DNA of 64,000 nt from Plantago ovata (Eukaryota; Streptophyta; Magnoliopsida; Lamiales; Plantaginaceae): assembly GCA_028274465.1 (NCBI GenBank), contig CM051456.1, positions 13,853,745-13,917,744 of the forward strand. Direction: 5' to 3'. Within the stretch, counting starts at the first letter, position 1, and each line of letters begins with the position of its first letter. This document shows positions 12,455-22,668 of this stretch, in pieces. The position numbers and the translations under genes are program-made. The notes beneath the pieces were generated by a model. It searched no databases and had not been told where the DNA came from. It was given only the letters and a program-made list of their open reading frames with translations.

Positions 12455-12777
12455 TGATAATTGAAGAACTTGGCTATCCTGCATATGTTGTTTTTAGGTT
12501 ATATACCTTTTTCTAAAAGAAAAAAATTGAAGCTTAGGAGTTGTTCACTGATGTATTCTGTAATGGGATCATAAATATCTACTTTGTTAGATGTACTATT
12601 AGACTTTTTGATTTCTCCTTGTGAATTGTGACACGAAATAGTTGTCTTATAATGTTTATATACGAAGTAAAAGTTTTCGATGATACAAAATCTCTCACCA
12701 TCATAAACCAAAGTTGCCATCTCAAAGTTGAAGGGTGTTCTCTCATTCTCCACCAAATCTTGACAAATTTGTGATTA
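12455..12777. other. 3' UTR and downstream flank of the Aux/IAA gene
   Basis: Immediately after the stop codon. It includes AACTTGGCTATCCTGCATAT (12467-12486) and, after about 170 bp, ATACGAAGTAAAAGTTTT near 12658-12676. Both blocks reappear fused together next to a tRNA fragment at 14719-14755. Confidence 0.6.
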
Positions 12778-13423
12778 GGAAAAAATTGATCAAACCCCCC
12801 AACCTATACTACAAGTGAGACATTACCCCTAACCTATTAAATTTGATACTTAACCCCTCACCTATATAAATTGTTGCAACATACCCCCTATATAATATTT
12901 TACTATCAATTTAATATTTTCCATTCAATTTAATATTTTTCCTTTAATTAAATATTTCCGTTTGATTCCAAATTAATCATAATACCTACCGAAAAACTAA
13001 TTTTGAAAATTATGATATGAAACTAAACGATTTTCACTTTTATAATATAATATAATATAAGTTCAAATATTATTTTTCCGGTATAATTAATGAAAATATT
13101 ATTTTTTCACTTTTGTAATATAAATTGTATTGAAAAAATAAGATTTGAAGTTATATTATATAAGTAAAATCTTATATTTTTATAATATAATTTTTAAAAT
13201 TATTTTTCGATATGAATTTAGGATTAATTGGAGTAAAACTGACATATTAAATTGTAGGGAAAATATTAAATTGAATGAAAAATATTAAATTAAAGGGAAA
13301 ATATTATATAGGGGGTATGTCGTAACACTTTAAATAGATGAGGGGGTTAAGTCTCAAACTTAATAGGTTAGGGGGCAATGTCTCAATTGTATTAAAGTTC
13401 AGGGGGTTTGATCAATTTTATCC
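12778..13423. mobile_element. Foldback element with long terminal inverted repeats (646 bp)
   Basis: The first and last ~105 bp are inverted copies starting GGAAAAAATTGATCAAACCC, with AACCTATTAA and TACCCCCTATATAATATTT blocks in both arms. The interior is A+T-rich and non-coding. Nine-base flanks TTGTGATTA and GAGTTATTA agree at six positions, compatible with a decayed 9-bp target duplication of a Mutator-type MITE. The transcript would fold into a long hairpin. Confidence 0.7.
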
Positions 13424-13461
13424 GAGTTATTATCATGGAAGGGTATCCTTGTGACACCTAA

Positions 13462-14590
13462 TAACAATAACAGATTAATACCCTTTAATTCAACAATAAC
13501 ATTTTAGTACCTTTTTGGGTTGACTGCTCAATATTTACAACTTTGCCACCGAGAATTTCATGCCCAAACAAACAAGGCCTTAGCTACAGTAAGAAAAAAT
13601 TATTTTCCTTTTTTAATTATTTTATATATTTTTTTCTCCCTTTCTTCTTCTTCGATCTTCTTCTTCAGAACTCCGGTCACCGGAATAATTCCGGTGACTG
13701 GAGCTCTGCTCCCCCCCGGCCGGAATAATGCAAGCTCCGATCTGGGAGCACTTAAGCTCCCAGATTAGAGCTTGCAAGCTCCCTGACCGGAGCTTACAAG
13801 CTCCGGTCAAGGAGCTTGTGCAGCTCCCAGATCGGGAGCTGCAAAGCTCCGATCTGGGAGCACTTAAGCTCCCAGGTCGGAGCTTGCAAGTTCCCAGATC
13901 GGGAGCTTGCAAGCTCCGATCTGGGAGCACTTCCAAGTCGGAGCTTGCAAGCTCCCAGATCGAGAGCTACAAAGCTCCGATCTGGGAGCACTTGAGCTCC
14001 CAGGTCGGAGCTTGCAAGCTCCCTGACCGGACCTTACAAGCTCCGGTCAAGGAGCTTGTGCAGCTCCCAGATCGGGAGCTGCAAAGCTCCGATCTGGGAG
14101 CACTTAAGCTCCCAGGTCGGAGCTTGCAAGCTCCCAGATCGGGAGCTACAAAGCTCCGAACTGGGAGCACTTAAGCTCCCAGGTCGGAGCTTGCAAGCTC
14201 CCTGATCGGAGCTTGTAAAAGCTCCGGTCAGGGAGCTTGTGGAGCTCCCAAATCGGAGATGAGCTCCCAGATCGGAGCTTTTCCGATCTGGGAGTTTTTC
14301 AAGTCCGTACCGGATTCCGGTACCGGAATCCGGTACTAGACTTGAAGAAGAAGAAGAGAAGAAAAATAAAAAGAAAAAGGAAAAGAAAAAAGTAAAAAAG
14401 AAAAGAAAAATAAAGAAAAGACTAAAAATATGTAAAATTCAATTACATTTTAGTCCTCCCACACAATCTTGTTTGGCTGTCCAAAAATCTGATTTTGGAA
14501 CAGTGCTTAGAGCGCCACCATGGTCAAATTCGCCCCTAAAATGTAATTGTTTGTCTAATGGGTACTAATATGTTATTAGATACGCTATTG
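13462..14590. mobile_element. Possible 1.1-kb element with an AGCTCC palindromic core
   Basis: The outer parts are weakly inverted: AATAACAATAACAG with AACATTTTAGTACC at the left, and the complement of TCTAATAACATATTAGTACC with ACATTTTAGG at the right. Between them lies the AGCTCC palindromic array, flanked by C/T- or A/G-rich strands. No transposase is visible. The boundaries and classification are inferred. Confidence 0.4.
13741..14340. repeat. AGCTCC palindromic tandem array with 240-bp higher-order unit
   Basis: The sequence is built from short palindromes such as GGAGCTTGCAAGCTCC, AGCTCCCAGATCGGGAGCT and CTCCGATCTGGGAG. It is organised as two nearly identical 240-bp units (13741-13980 and 13981-14220) plus a diverged tail that ends in CCGGTACCGGAATCCGGTAC-type palindromes. 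Open frames across it on both strands are by-products of the repeat and are not regarded as genes. Confidence 0.85.
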
Positions 14591-14685
14591 ATACCCTAAA
14601 AAGATACCGGCCCGTGAGAGTAAGGTATAGATGAATGATGATGCACAAAGACATCACAAATGTTTTGAAAGAAGGGGAAAAATAT

Positions 14686-14755
14686 GGGGTGAGAGAGGCT
14701 GGAACTCTCGACCTCAGGAAACTTGGCTATCTTGCATATACGAAGTAAAAGTTTT
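14686..14755 (-). pseudogene. Chimeric tRNA-Met 3' fragment joined to Aux/IAA 3'-UTR sequence
   Basis: Bases 14686-14718 are the 3' half of the elongator tRNA-Met found intact about 130 bp away (T arm and acceptor, one change in the T loop). They are fused directly to 14719-14755, which matches two separated blocks of the Aux/IAA 3' flank (12467-12486 and 12658-12676) with the DNA between them missing. A non-functional rearrangement product. Confidence 0.7.
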
Positions 14756-14818
14756 GAGTTAATGGTATGACTAAAAAAAAAACCCATCATTTAAGTGAAA
14801 GAAGGGGGAAAAAATAAT

Positions 14819-14904
14819 GAGGTGAGAGAGGCTCGAACTCTCGACCTCAGGATCACTCAACCAAGCTATGAGACCTACGCGCTAGCCAACTGCGCCACCA
14901 CCCC
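14819..14904 (-). tRNA. Elongator tRNA-Met (CAT), intron-containing
   Basis: Read on the minus strand: acceptor GGGGTGG, D arm GCGCAGTTGGCTAGCGC, anticodon CAT within GTCTCATAG, a short intron after the anticodon, variable region and T arm GAGAGTTCGAGCCTCTC. Plant elongator tRNA-Met genes normally carry such an intron. The 3' acceptor strand has one change (TCACCTC) that gives a G-U pair. A run of Ts just downstream on the minus strand (14809-14814) can terminate pol III. A second copy with a perfect acceptor is at 29428-29513. Confidence 0.85.
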
Positions 14905-17165
14905 ACTTGAGTCAAGAGATGGATCAGGCCAATAACAATCTTTTCAATAGATTCAACCTGATAGTGTGTACAGAAAAAAACCACCCCCGCCATTCTACCC
15001 ACCGACCACCCGTCCGCATCGGTTAAAATTTTTGTCAAAAACTCCCGCGGTTAATTTGTGGCTGAGGGTTGGTGGCGGTTTAGTGAGTGGCAACCCGCCA
15101 CCCACCCGCTGACCCGCCTTACTAGTATACATGTATTTTATATTTTCTTTTAGATTTTTCAATATATTAATATTACTACTATATACTTTAATTTTTCTTA
15201 ATGTGGCCCTAATCTCTTACTCTCATTTTGATTATGCTCATTAAGAAATAAGAAAGAATTACTATGATTCTAGACTCGTTCATTTTTAAAATTTCAGCTC
15301 CTACGTTTGGTTAATTAATTTTGAAACTTATATACTAAAATGCATATGGTTTTTATGAATCTATGAGATTTGACTTGTGTTGACTGATTTATGACATATT
15401 CTTCTTAATTATTATTCGACATTTGTGAGTCCTCTAGTATTATTTTTACGTGCTTCTTATTTTAACGTGTAAATTGCCTAACCGCCCGCCACCCACTCGC
15501 CAACAATATCCAACCGTCCGCGGCAGTTAAACAAAATGTTGACCCGCCGCGGTTAACGATTTGGCCTACCCGCCATAGACGGGTCGGCTTGAAATTTTGT
15601 AAAAACTCACCCGTACCCGCCCGCGTACACCCCTAGTCCAAGGACGGTTAAGCTTGCTATATGAATCAGATCCTCCATCAACGTCTTGTTGATGTTGTTA
15701 TAGTGCTCTCGGGCTCGATGCATTACATTAGATCGTTGTAGATTTTCGTGCTTTCAAGCAGAAGCGGAGATAGGCAGTGGCGAGAGGAGACGACCACCAC
15801 CCCCAATTTTATAATTTTTTTGAACTATAATACATATGCTTTTGGAAAAAACTTTACTTTTCGCCACCTCAATTTTTTTCTTTAATGTATTTAGTTAGTA
15901 AAAGTTACCTATAAATACTATAGAATCTTTAATTTTGTAAGGGTTCATGACAAAACTGAAATTGAACTGTACATTTAACATATGAGGAAATAAAGATATA
16001 ATCAACTTCAAATATGAATTATGTACAAATTTCTAGTTCAATATTCGTACTATTTTCTTATCCAAAATTAGTGCAAATTTCTAATTTGATATTCATATAT
16101 TGTTTTCAACTACTCGTTTAGTTAGAGTAGTATAAAAAGTCCCAAAAATTATAGGCCATATGCGGGTGAACATTTCACATAGGTTCAAAATCGACCCTGT
16201 ATACTGCCATCCCTATTTTTAATTAAATCCCGGCTCTTCGCGATGTTATACACATATTATTAGATGTTAAATAAATATGAGGATTCATATTACATGCCGA
16301 ATAATATAAGTAGAATCGTATCAATCCATGAATGACCGGTATTCATGGATTAAAATCTCAATTTCGAAGTTCATCTCGGATTCTAAATTCAATTGGACGT
16401 ATTGGTATGTCTAGGAAATGTTTCGAAATGCTAATAAAAATAAAAATAAATACCTTTAAAAATCATAAAATGTATAAATTTTATATTTGAATTAATCAAA
16501 ATCAAAATTATAATTATGTCACCCCAAAATATACTTACACCAAGATGTTAAAATTAAATGTATACGGTATTACCATTACTAATTATGTTATCATTTTCAA
16601 TACGCACTACTAGAACTTTATAAAACGTGTTCGCATTTCTTCTGTTATAGGAGTACGTAGCAGATCTTTATTTCTTCTGTTATATGAACCATATCTTAAA
16701 CTTCAATCGGCGAGAAACTTTTGCTTATGATGATAAATGATTTGGTTTGTATGATGGCACAAGGAACTTTGAAAGGCACTAGCAAACCCATCAAATTCTC
16801 CATCTCCAACTTTTCTTTTTCATAATTTTAATGAACGTTGAAATCCCTAGACCTTTGCACTTGAACATTTGCGGTCGAACATATCGTTTGAGCACTCCTG
16901 TTTTCGGACCAGATTTGCACTTGAACATTTGCACTGCTTTGTCCAGATGTTTGGAACCTATTCAGCACAATAATCCCTTTCTCCTTCAATTCTTTTACAT
17001 CTGTTGGTGTCTCGATCAATGATTTCATGAACTTTGTATGAGACAGAACTGCTAGATCAGTCTTCACGTCGGGTGATATAACTATTGTTTGAGATTGAAA
17101 GATGTATTAGCTATAAAAAGGATACGTCTCCGCAGCACTAAGCATGCCTACTAGTTCAGTGTGGT
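14905..17165. other. Intergenic spacer
   Basis: A+T-rich, with two patches of CCGCCACCC-type repeats near 15050-15110 and 15480-15630. A minus-strand open frame of 79 codons (16828-17067) shows a short internal repeat (ANVQVQ twice) but no family I recognise. No gene is supported. Confidence 0.5.
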
Positions 17166-17170
17166 CTTTC

Positions 17171-17310
17171 TATAGAAGAGTTGATTTGGTGGAATTGACT
17201 GATTGATATTATTCACACAGTGAGTTTATATACAGTACAAAGTACATACAAGTATGGTAAAGGAATTCAATCATCTTAATTAAATCAATCATCTAGAATA
17301 TTCCTTAATA
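17171..17310 (-). repeat. 3' LTR of copia element 1
   Basis: 140 bp, the downstream LTR in element orientation. It differs from 28423-28562 by two substitutions. Immediately inside it, on the minus strand, is the purine-rich tract TTTGCGGGGGCG that would prime plus-strand DNA synthesis. Confidence 0.9.
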
Positions 17311-19465
17311 CGCCCCCGCAAAATCGAGGTGCCATCAGCTACAGAGATTTTGGAGCGTAGGAGTTGAAATCGTGCCCGAGGAAGTGACTTTGTGAGTATA
17401 TCGGCTAGTTGATCAACAGTGCTAACATGAGAGACACTCAACGAGCCTTTTTCAGTGAGATCTCGAACAAAGTGAATATCAATTGTGATGTGCTTCATAC
17501 GGGAGTGAAGAACTGGATGTAAGGCAAGTCTGGTGGCGCTGATGTTATCACATAGAAGTTTTGGTGTGATGCGTGGAAGAATGCCCAGGTCACGAAATAG
17601 ATGTTTAATCCAACAAACTTCTGCAGCAACGGTATCTAGAGCACGATATTCAGCCTCTGTTGATGAACGAGCTACACCAGATTGCTTATGAGACCGCCAC
17701 GAGATAGGATTAGGCCCCAGAAAGATCATGTAGGCGGATGTAGAGCGACCATCAGTAAGGCTTCCACCAAAATCAGAGTCACTATAAGCAGTGGTTGATA
17801 AATCAGAGGGTCGTCGCAGCAGTAAACCATGATGTAAAGTACCCTTAAGATAGCGGAATAGACGCTTGACCGCTCCCCAATCATGGTCAGAAGGAGATGC
17901 CATAGATTGTGCAAGGCGACTAATTGTGAATGCAATGTCAGGACGAGTCAAGGTGAGATACTGAAGGCCACCAATTGCACGTCTATACTCTGTAGCATCA
18001 GCTAAGACATGAGAAGGCTGGGCAGATTTGGAAGCCATAGGAGTGGAAACAGGCTTCGAGCCTTCCAAGTGGTGACGTCGTAGAAGATCAATAGTATATT
18101 TGTGTTGAGACAAGAATAGACCTTCCTGACAGTAGGCCACTTCAATGCCAAGGAAGTATGAGAGAGGGCCAAGGTCTTTTAAGGCAAAGTGTTGTTGTAA
18201 ATGAGTGGTGAGAGCAGAAAGAAGTGAGGAGCTCGAACCAGTGATAATTAGATCATCCACATAAACAAGGATGAATAGGTGATCACCATCTTTGTGAAGT
18301 GTAAACAATGAGGTATCAGCCATGGATTGACGGAATCCAAAGGCAAGCAATGCACTAGAAAGAGCCTGATACCAAGCTCGGGGAGCTTGTTTGAGACCAT
18401 ATAAAGATTTTCGAAGACGGCACACATAACCTGGAAAATTTTGATCCACAAACCCGTGGTTGAGACATAAAGACAGGTTCTTCAAGGTGCCCATGTAGAA
18501 AGGCATTACTTATGTCGAGCTGTTTAATAGGCCATGAGTGCATGAGAGCCATTGAGAGGACAGTGCGTATAGTAACGGGTTTAACAACAGGGCAAAAAGT
18601 TTCATTATAGTCAACTCCAGAACGTTGATGAAATCCCTTAGCAACCAATCGGGCTTTATACCGATCTATGGACCCATCAAGCTTACGTTTGATTCGAAAT
18701 ACCCATTTGCAACCAATAACATTTGCATCTTGGGGAGGGGGTACTAGATCCCAAGTGCCATGACGAAGAAGGGCTGTAAACTCATCAGACATAGCAACTC
18801 GCCATCTAGAGTCAGCAAGAGCTTGGGAGGCACATGTAGGCTCAACATTATCAGGAAGGGGATGCTTAGTAACCAAATGAACTTTTGGGCGAAAGATACC
18901 CACTTGCCCTCGAGTGACCATAGGATGTGTTGGAATAGGTTGCATTGAGCGAGAGCGTGCACGTTGCCTTGTTGGACGCGGGGCAGCAGATGGCTCAATA
19001 ATAGGTGTAGCCGTAGTTCTGGGAGGAGAGATGGATCGATCTCGGGGAGATGAGCGTGGAGGAGACTGGCGTTGGGTAGATAGAGGAGTTTGTGGCGACT
19101 GAGTTTGCCTAGTAGGAGGAGGACCAAGTATAGAGGGCATAGGCGCCGGTCCAAGTATTGAGATGCTCCTCGGATCGGAAATAATAAGGGGTGGACCGAT
19201 GTATAGAGGAGGGCAAACTGGATTGAGTAGCCTTTGTTTCGAGAGGAAATTTATTTTCTGTGAATTGAACATGGCGTGAAATATACACGCGATTGGTCTC
19301 CAAATCTAAGCATCGATATGCACTTTGAGACGTCGAATATCCAATAAACATGCAAGGGCGAGACGGATTTGTGAGTTTACCAGACCCATAAGGCTTAAGC
19401 CAAGGGAAGCATAGACGACCAAATATGCGCAATTTTAGATAATTCGGTGGGCGGTGAAATAGCAC
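17289..19465 (-). pseudogene. Copia 1 pol: reverse transcriptase and RNase H
   Basis: Three overlapping frames cover the C-terminal half of pol. 19109-19465 is the integrase C-terminal region (GYSTSQSAYRCLD). 18355-19272 is the N-terminal part of reverse transcriptase (GCKWVFRIKRKLDGSIDRYK, LDISNAFLHG). 17289-18506 continues with KSLYGLKQAPRAWYQ, the catalytic VYVDDLIITG at about residue 82 and copia RNase H motifs (SSTEAEYRAL, LCDNISA). Frame changes near 19200 and 18490 prevent one continuous polyprotein. The RNase H part runs over the edge of the LTR before its stop. It copies element RNA into DNA in cytoplasmic particles when intact; here it is broken. Confidence 0.9.
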
Positions 19466-19466
19466 C

Positions 19467-20231
19467 TCAAACGGGAAGCCTGTTAATTACATACACCGCA
19501 GTTTGAGCTGCATATGACCAGTATGTAGCAGGGAGTTTGGCCGTGTGAAGAAGAGTGCGAACAGTTTCGATAATGTGGCGATGGCGTCGCTCAGCCGTAC
19601 CATTTTGTTCAGGCGTATGAGGTGCCGTAGTGAGCCAACTAATGCCATTTGCGTTAAAATGAGAACGCAATGCAACAAATTCACCACCATTGTCACTATA
19701 AACATTCAATATCTTATAATTAAATTGTCGTTCAACCAATAACTGAAATTGCACAAATAGGGAAGCCACCTGTGATTTTGCATTCACGGGAAATATCCAA
19801 CAATACTTTGTAAAATGGTCAACCAAACGAAGATAAAATCGAGAACCATCAAGAGAAGTAGTAACAGGACCCCAGACATCCGCATATAAATAATGTAAAG
19901 GATGCTTTGAAATAAAGGAAGTCTCAGCAAAAGGTAAACGATGCGACTTACAAACGGCGCATGAGTCACAGTGCATGTCCAAAACAGGGGACTTATTTAA
20001 AATAGGTAACTTGAATTTGGAAATAATGGAGGTACTGGTTCTTGAAGATGGATGACCAAAACGAGCATGCCATGTGTTTGGAGAGGTCCGAACAGTTGTA
20101 ACATTAGCTTCCATTTGCTGTGAACTAGTAGGAGCACAAAATTGATAAACACCATTACAACAACTTCCTTGGGTAAATTGCACTTTTAGCCCAAGGAAGC
20201 TCAAACAACAAGAAATACAGCTTCTTCTCAT
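19467..20231 (-). pseudogene. Copia 1 pol: gag-pre-integrase and integrase
   Basis: Encodes the zinc-binding gag-pre-integrase region (WHARFGHPS, CDSCAVCKSHRLPF) followed by the integrase core: DVWGP for the first Asp, YSDNGGEF for the second, and the Glu in EQNGTAERRHRH. All three DDE residues are visible. The frame opens inside foreign DNA: its first ~18 codons come from the inserted element, because the junction lies at 20161-20170. The matching upstream part (protease) is 6.8 kb away at 26993-27407. It ends in a stop after NRLPV. Confidence 0.9.
20161..20170. repeat. Left 10-bp target-site duplication of the nested element
   Basis: CAACTTCCTT, repeated exactly at 26983-26992. Removing one copy and the DNA between restores the copia reading LAQGSCCNGVYQF across the junction, which shows that this is the insertion point. 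Confidence 0.88.
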
Positions 20232-20616
20232 GCATATTCTTTGTTCTTTGCAACTGCAGCATTTTTTGCGAGATGAACCTGTCGTTGGAGTTGATTATGA
20301 GGCACAACTCCATAAGACTCTTCTACCCCGTGAGTATTTTTTCCCTTTAACTCCATAGTAAAGAGAGCCCTAGCCTAACTCATCTTTCACTTATATTTGT
20401 AGATATTTCGGTCTCTGAGGTTTCCAAAAATGCGGAAAATTTTCAGACATCATATAGCTGCGTTATAAAACAATTGAGCCTCAAGCAACTGTGACGGTGG
20501 ATGATCTAAAATCTGTTGTTTTAAGGGTCAATTCTCTTGAAGAAGAAAGTAACATTTCCCCGTGGAGCAGTTTGAGTATTCCGATATTGGTGCGAAAGAA
20601 TTTATCCTTTCAAATG
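20189..20616 (+). pseudogene. Exon-like fragments of an unidentified gene
   Basis: Starting just inside the left terminal repeat is an open segment with LKQQEIQLLLMHILCSLQ, ending at a good donor (20330 GTGAGT). An acceptor at 20402 joins in phase to a second segment (SVSEVSKNAENFQTS). A third open segment (about 20478-20616, containing VTVDDLKSVVLRVNSLEEES) ends at a donor GTATGC. The pieces look like true exons and introns, but no start, no stop-terminated whole gene and no family could be recognised. Probably gene fragments picked up by the element. Confidence 0.45.
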
Positions 20617-20726
20617 GTATGCGAGTTTGTTACAAGTGCACAAACTTCTTTGTGAACTAGCCACTCTATTACTGTATAATTTAGATTGAGATTTAACCTT
20701 TGATAAGTATTTATTATCATGAATTT

Positions 20727-20990
20727 CTTTTTGAAACGACCAGATCGATATTATTAATAACATGTAAGCATAAGGAATGTTCGAAAAAGTACAACGAGAG
20801 TAAAAATACAAAGCTCGAGGTATCCTAACCGCTAGCTAATACACCTTGTCACCGCCCAACATAATCTAAAAGAAACAAGGAGCTACACAACTAAGGCACC
20901 AACAAGTGTTCAAGTCAAACCAAACTCTACTCGGCAAAACAAACATAACAACCCTAGTGAAGTAGTAGCAACCGGTAGCGGAATAAAAAA
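20727..20990 (-). repeat. Retroposon 3' end (minus-oriented)
   Basis: Begins TTTTTGAAACGACCAG, followed by a block containing AGCATAAGGAATG, matching the arrangement at 675-800, then a C/A-rich stretch. Probably the 3' portion of a LINE inserted within the nested element. No coding sequence. Confidence 0.45.
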
Positions 20991-21109
20991 CATGAATTAT
21001 TCAATCCGATAAATAATTAAGAATGAAGGTACGTATGCCCCGTTGTTCATCCGACGACGTGGAATTATGATGAGCGTTTGCGTAGATAGCGGACAACATT
21101 ATGATAATA

Positions 21110-21380
21110 CTTCCTCCTCATAATCAAATAAGTTTTTTAACACTTTATTTTGTCGATCTTTTTATGATTGATTTAACTTCAAATTAATTTTAAATTAAAT
21201 AAGAAAAACAATTAATTAAAATGTTATATGGTGAAAATATAAATATTAATTTTATAATATCATATAACGTTTTTAAGTATTTTTATCATACGATTTGAAA
21301 ATAATTTAAAGTTCACTTAATCCTAAAAAAAAAAATTAACAAATAAATAAAATGTTAAATTTATTTAAGGTGGGAGGAAG
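21110..21380. mobile_element. Stowaway-like MITE (271 bp)
   Basis: Inverted ends CTTCCTCCTCATAATC and the complement of CTTCCTCCCACCTTAAAT, flanked by TA on both sides (21108-21109, 21381-21382). A+T-rich, non-coding. The TA target and CTTCCTCC ends fit the mariner-related Stowaway group. Confidence 0.7.
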
Positions 21381-21551
21381 TACTAATTATGTCACTAAAA
21401 TGTAAACCACACTTTTTAGTGATGTGTTGTGCCACCTACTCTCAACTCGTATCAACTGTCAAGCACCAAACACACTTTTATTAGCAACCACATGCCATGC
21501 CCGGAGTGGGGGAAAAATAAAGTTAGGCAGGGACAAATATATGTTGGAAGT

Positions 21552-21566
21552 GAATCATATGCATAT

Positions 21567-21609
<43 letters not shown>

Positions 21610-21633
21610 GAAAAGAATCATATGCATATGGTT
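21552..21633 (-). mobile_element. Minimal poly-A retroposition between 19-bp target duplications
   Basis: GAATCATATGCATATGGTT occurs at 21552-21570 and again at 21615-21633. Between them are only about 35 Ts and AATAGAAAA. This is what remains when a LINE- or SINE-type integration copies little beyond the poly-A tail, on the minus strand. Confidence 0.65.
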
Positions 21634-21684
21634 GGTTATCTCTAGATATTTCCTCATCCCTTTTTTTCTTAAATTTACTTACTT

Positions 21685-21790
<106 letters not shown>

Positions 21791-22552
21791 GGTGTTTGGT
21801 TTAATAATATAATATAAAAGTTTGTGAAAAATAAAAACATAAACAATTTGAAATAACGGACAAAAAAGAATACATAAACGATTAAATAGATACAGTATCA
21901 TATTAGATCACATGTTAGGCTTTCGCGCAAACCCTCTCTTTCCTGCCACGTACTGCCTACTTACTCATACTCAAACACCAAGAATATTTTTCAGCATTCA
22001 TTCCCTCTCTTTTTATTTTGGGTAAAAGAACATTCATTTCCTCTTAAATTCAACCTTTTCATTTAATTTTCATTTCTTTAAAACTTTACTTTTTAAACAA
22101 GTAAATTAAAAAGTTAAAAGAATAAAACAAAAGAAAAAATGAAAACAATTAGACCTATGACTATATCATCACGAGTTGCACGTCTACCTACGTTTGTGAA
22201 TAAAACCGAGTTAAGTTATCTCTAACATCACCGGCTCATACGCTTTTAGAGATACCCATACGAATTGATGGAATTGAAAACCATACATTGCTAATTAACA
22301 TTTATATTCCTAATATCATGGTACTCTTAAAACAGAAAGTTGTAAATCAATCAAAATTTGTCTTTATATTGAAGCAAAATGTAACCATACGATAGGTGAC
22401 CCATCATGGTTAGTTCTTACAATAACAATGACTACATAAAACCTAAGTAGTAGATGACTAAACTATGCTCTAGAAGATGCCAAGTATCTAGTACCTAAAC
22501 ATGGTGAGGTTCATTCATGAGTTCACTTCACTCCTCACCTTACAAACTTGTC

Positions 22553-22560
22553 TATATAAA
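22553..22560 (+). promoter_or_regulatory. TATA box of the PCBER gene
   Basis: TATATAAA 109 bp before the start codon at 22669, giving a 5' UTR of about 80 bp that includes a CT-rich stretch. It shows the gene was carried with its own core promoter rather than as a processed copy. Confidence 0.65.
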
Positions 22561-22668
22561 CACTGTTCCATTGCTTGCTTTTTCAATCAACTTAACTTTG
22601 TTCTCCCACCACCTTTTCTTTTCTGTCACTCAATAGAGTCCCAACATATTGCAGTTGAGTATTCTAAA

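Noticed and set aside
13728-14174. 148-codon open frame and several antisense frames across the AGCTCC array
   Set aside because: The frames exist only because the short palindromic repeat lacks stop codons; composition is repetitive on both strands and no start context or splice structure supports a gene.
16828-17067. 79-codon minus-strand frame with a repeated ANVQVQ
   Set aside because: No domain recognised and no splice or promoter context; could be a gene relic, but support is too weak to list as a gene.
22501-22668. Upstream in-frame start at 22501 for the PCBER gene
   Set aside because: It would add 56 residues absent from the family and lies before the TATA box at 22553; the start at 22669 gives the family's usual N-terminus with the GGTGYIG motif at residue 9.
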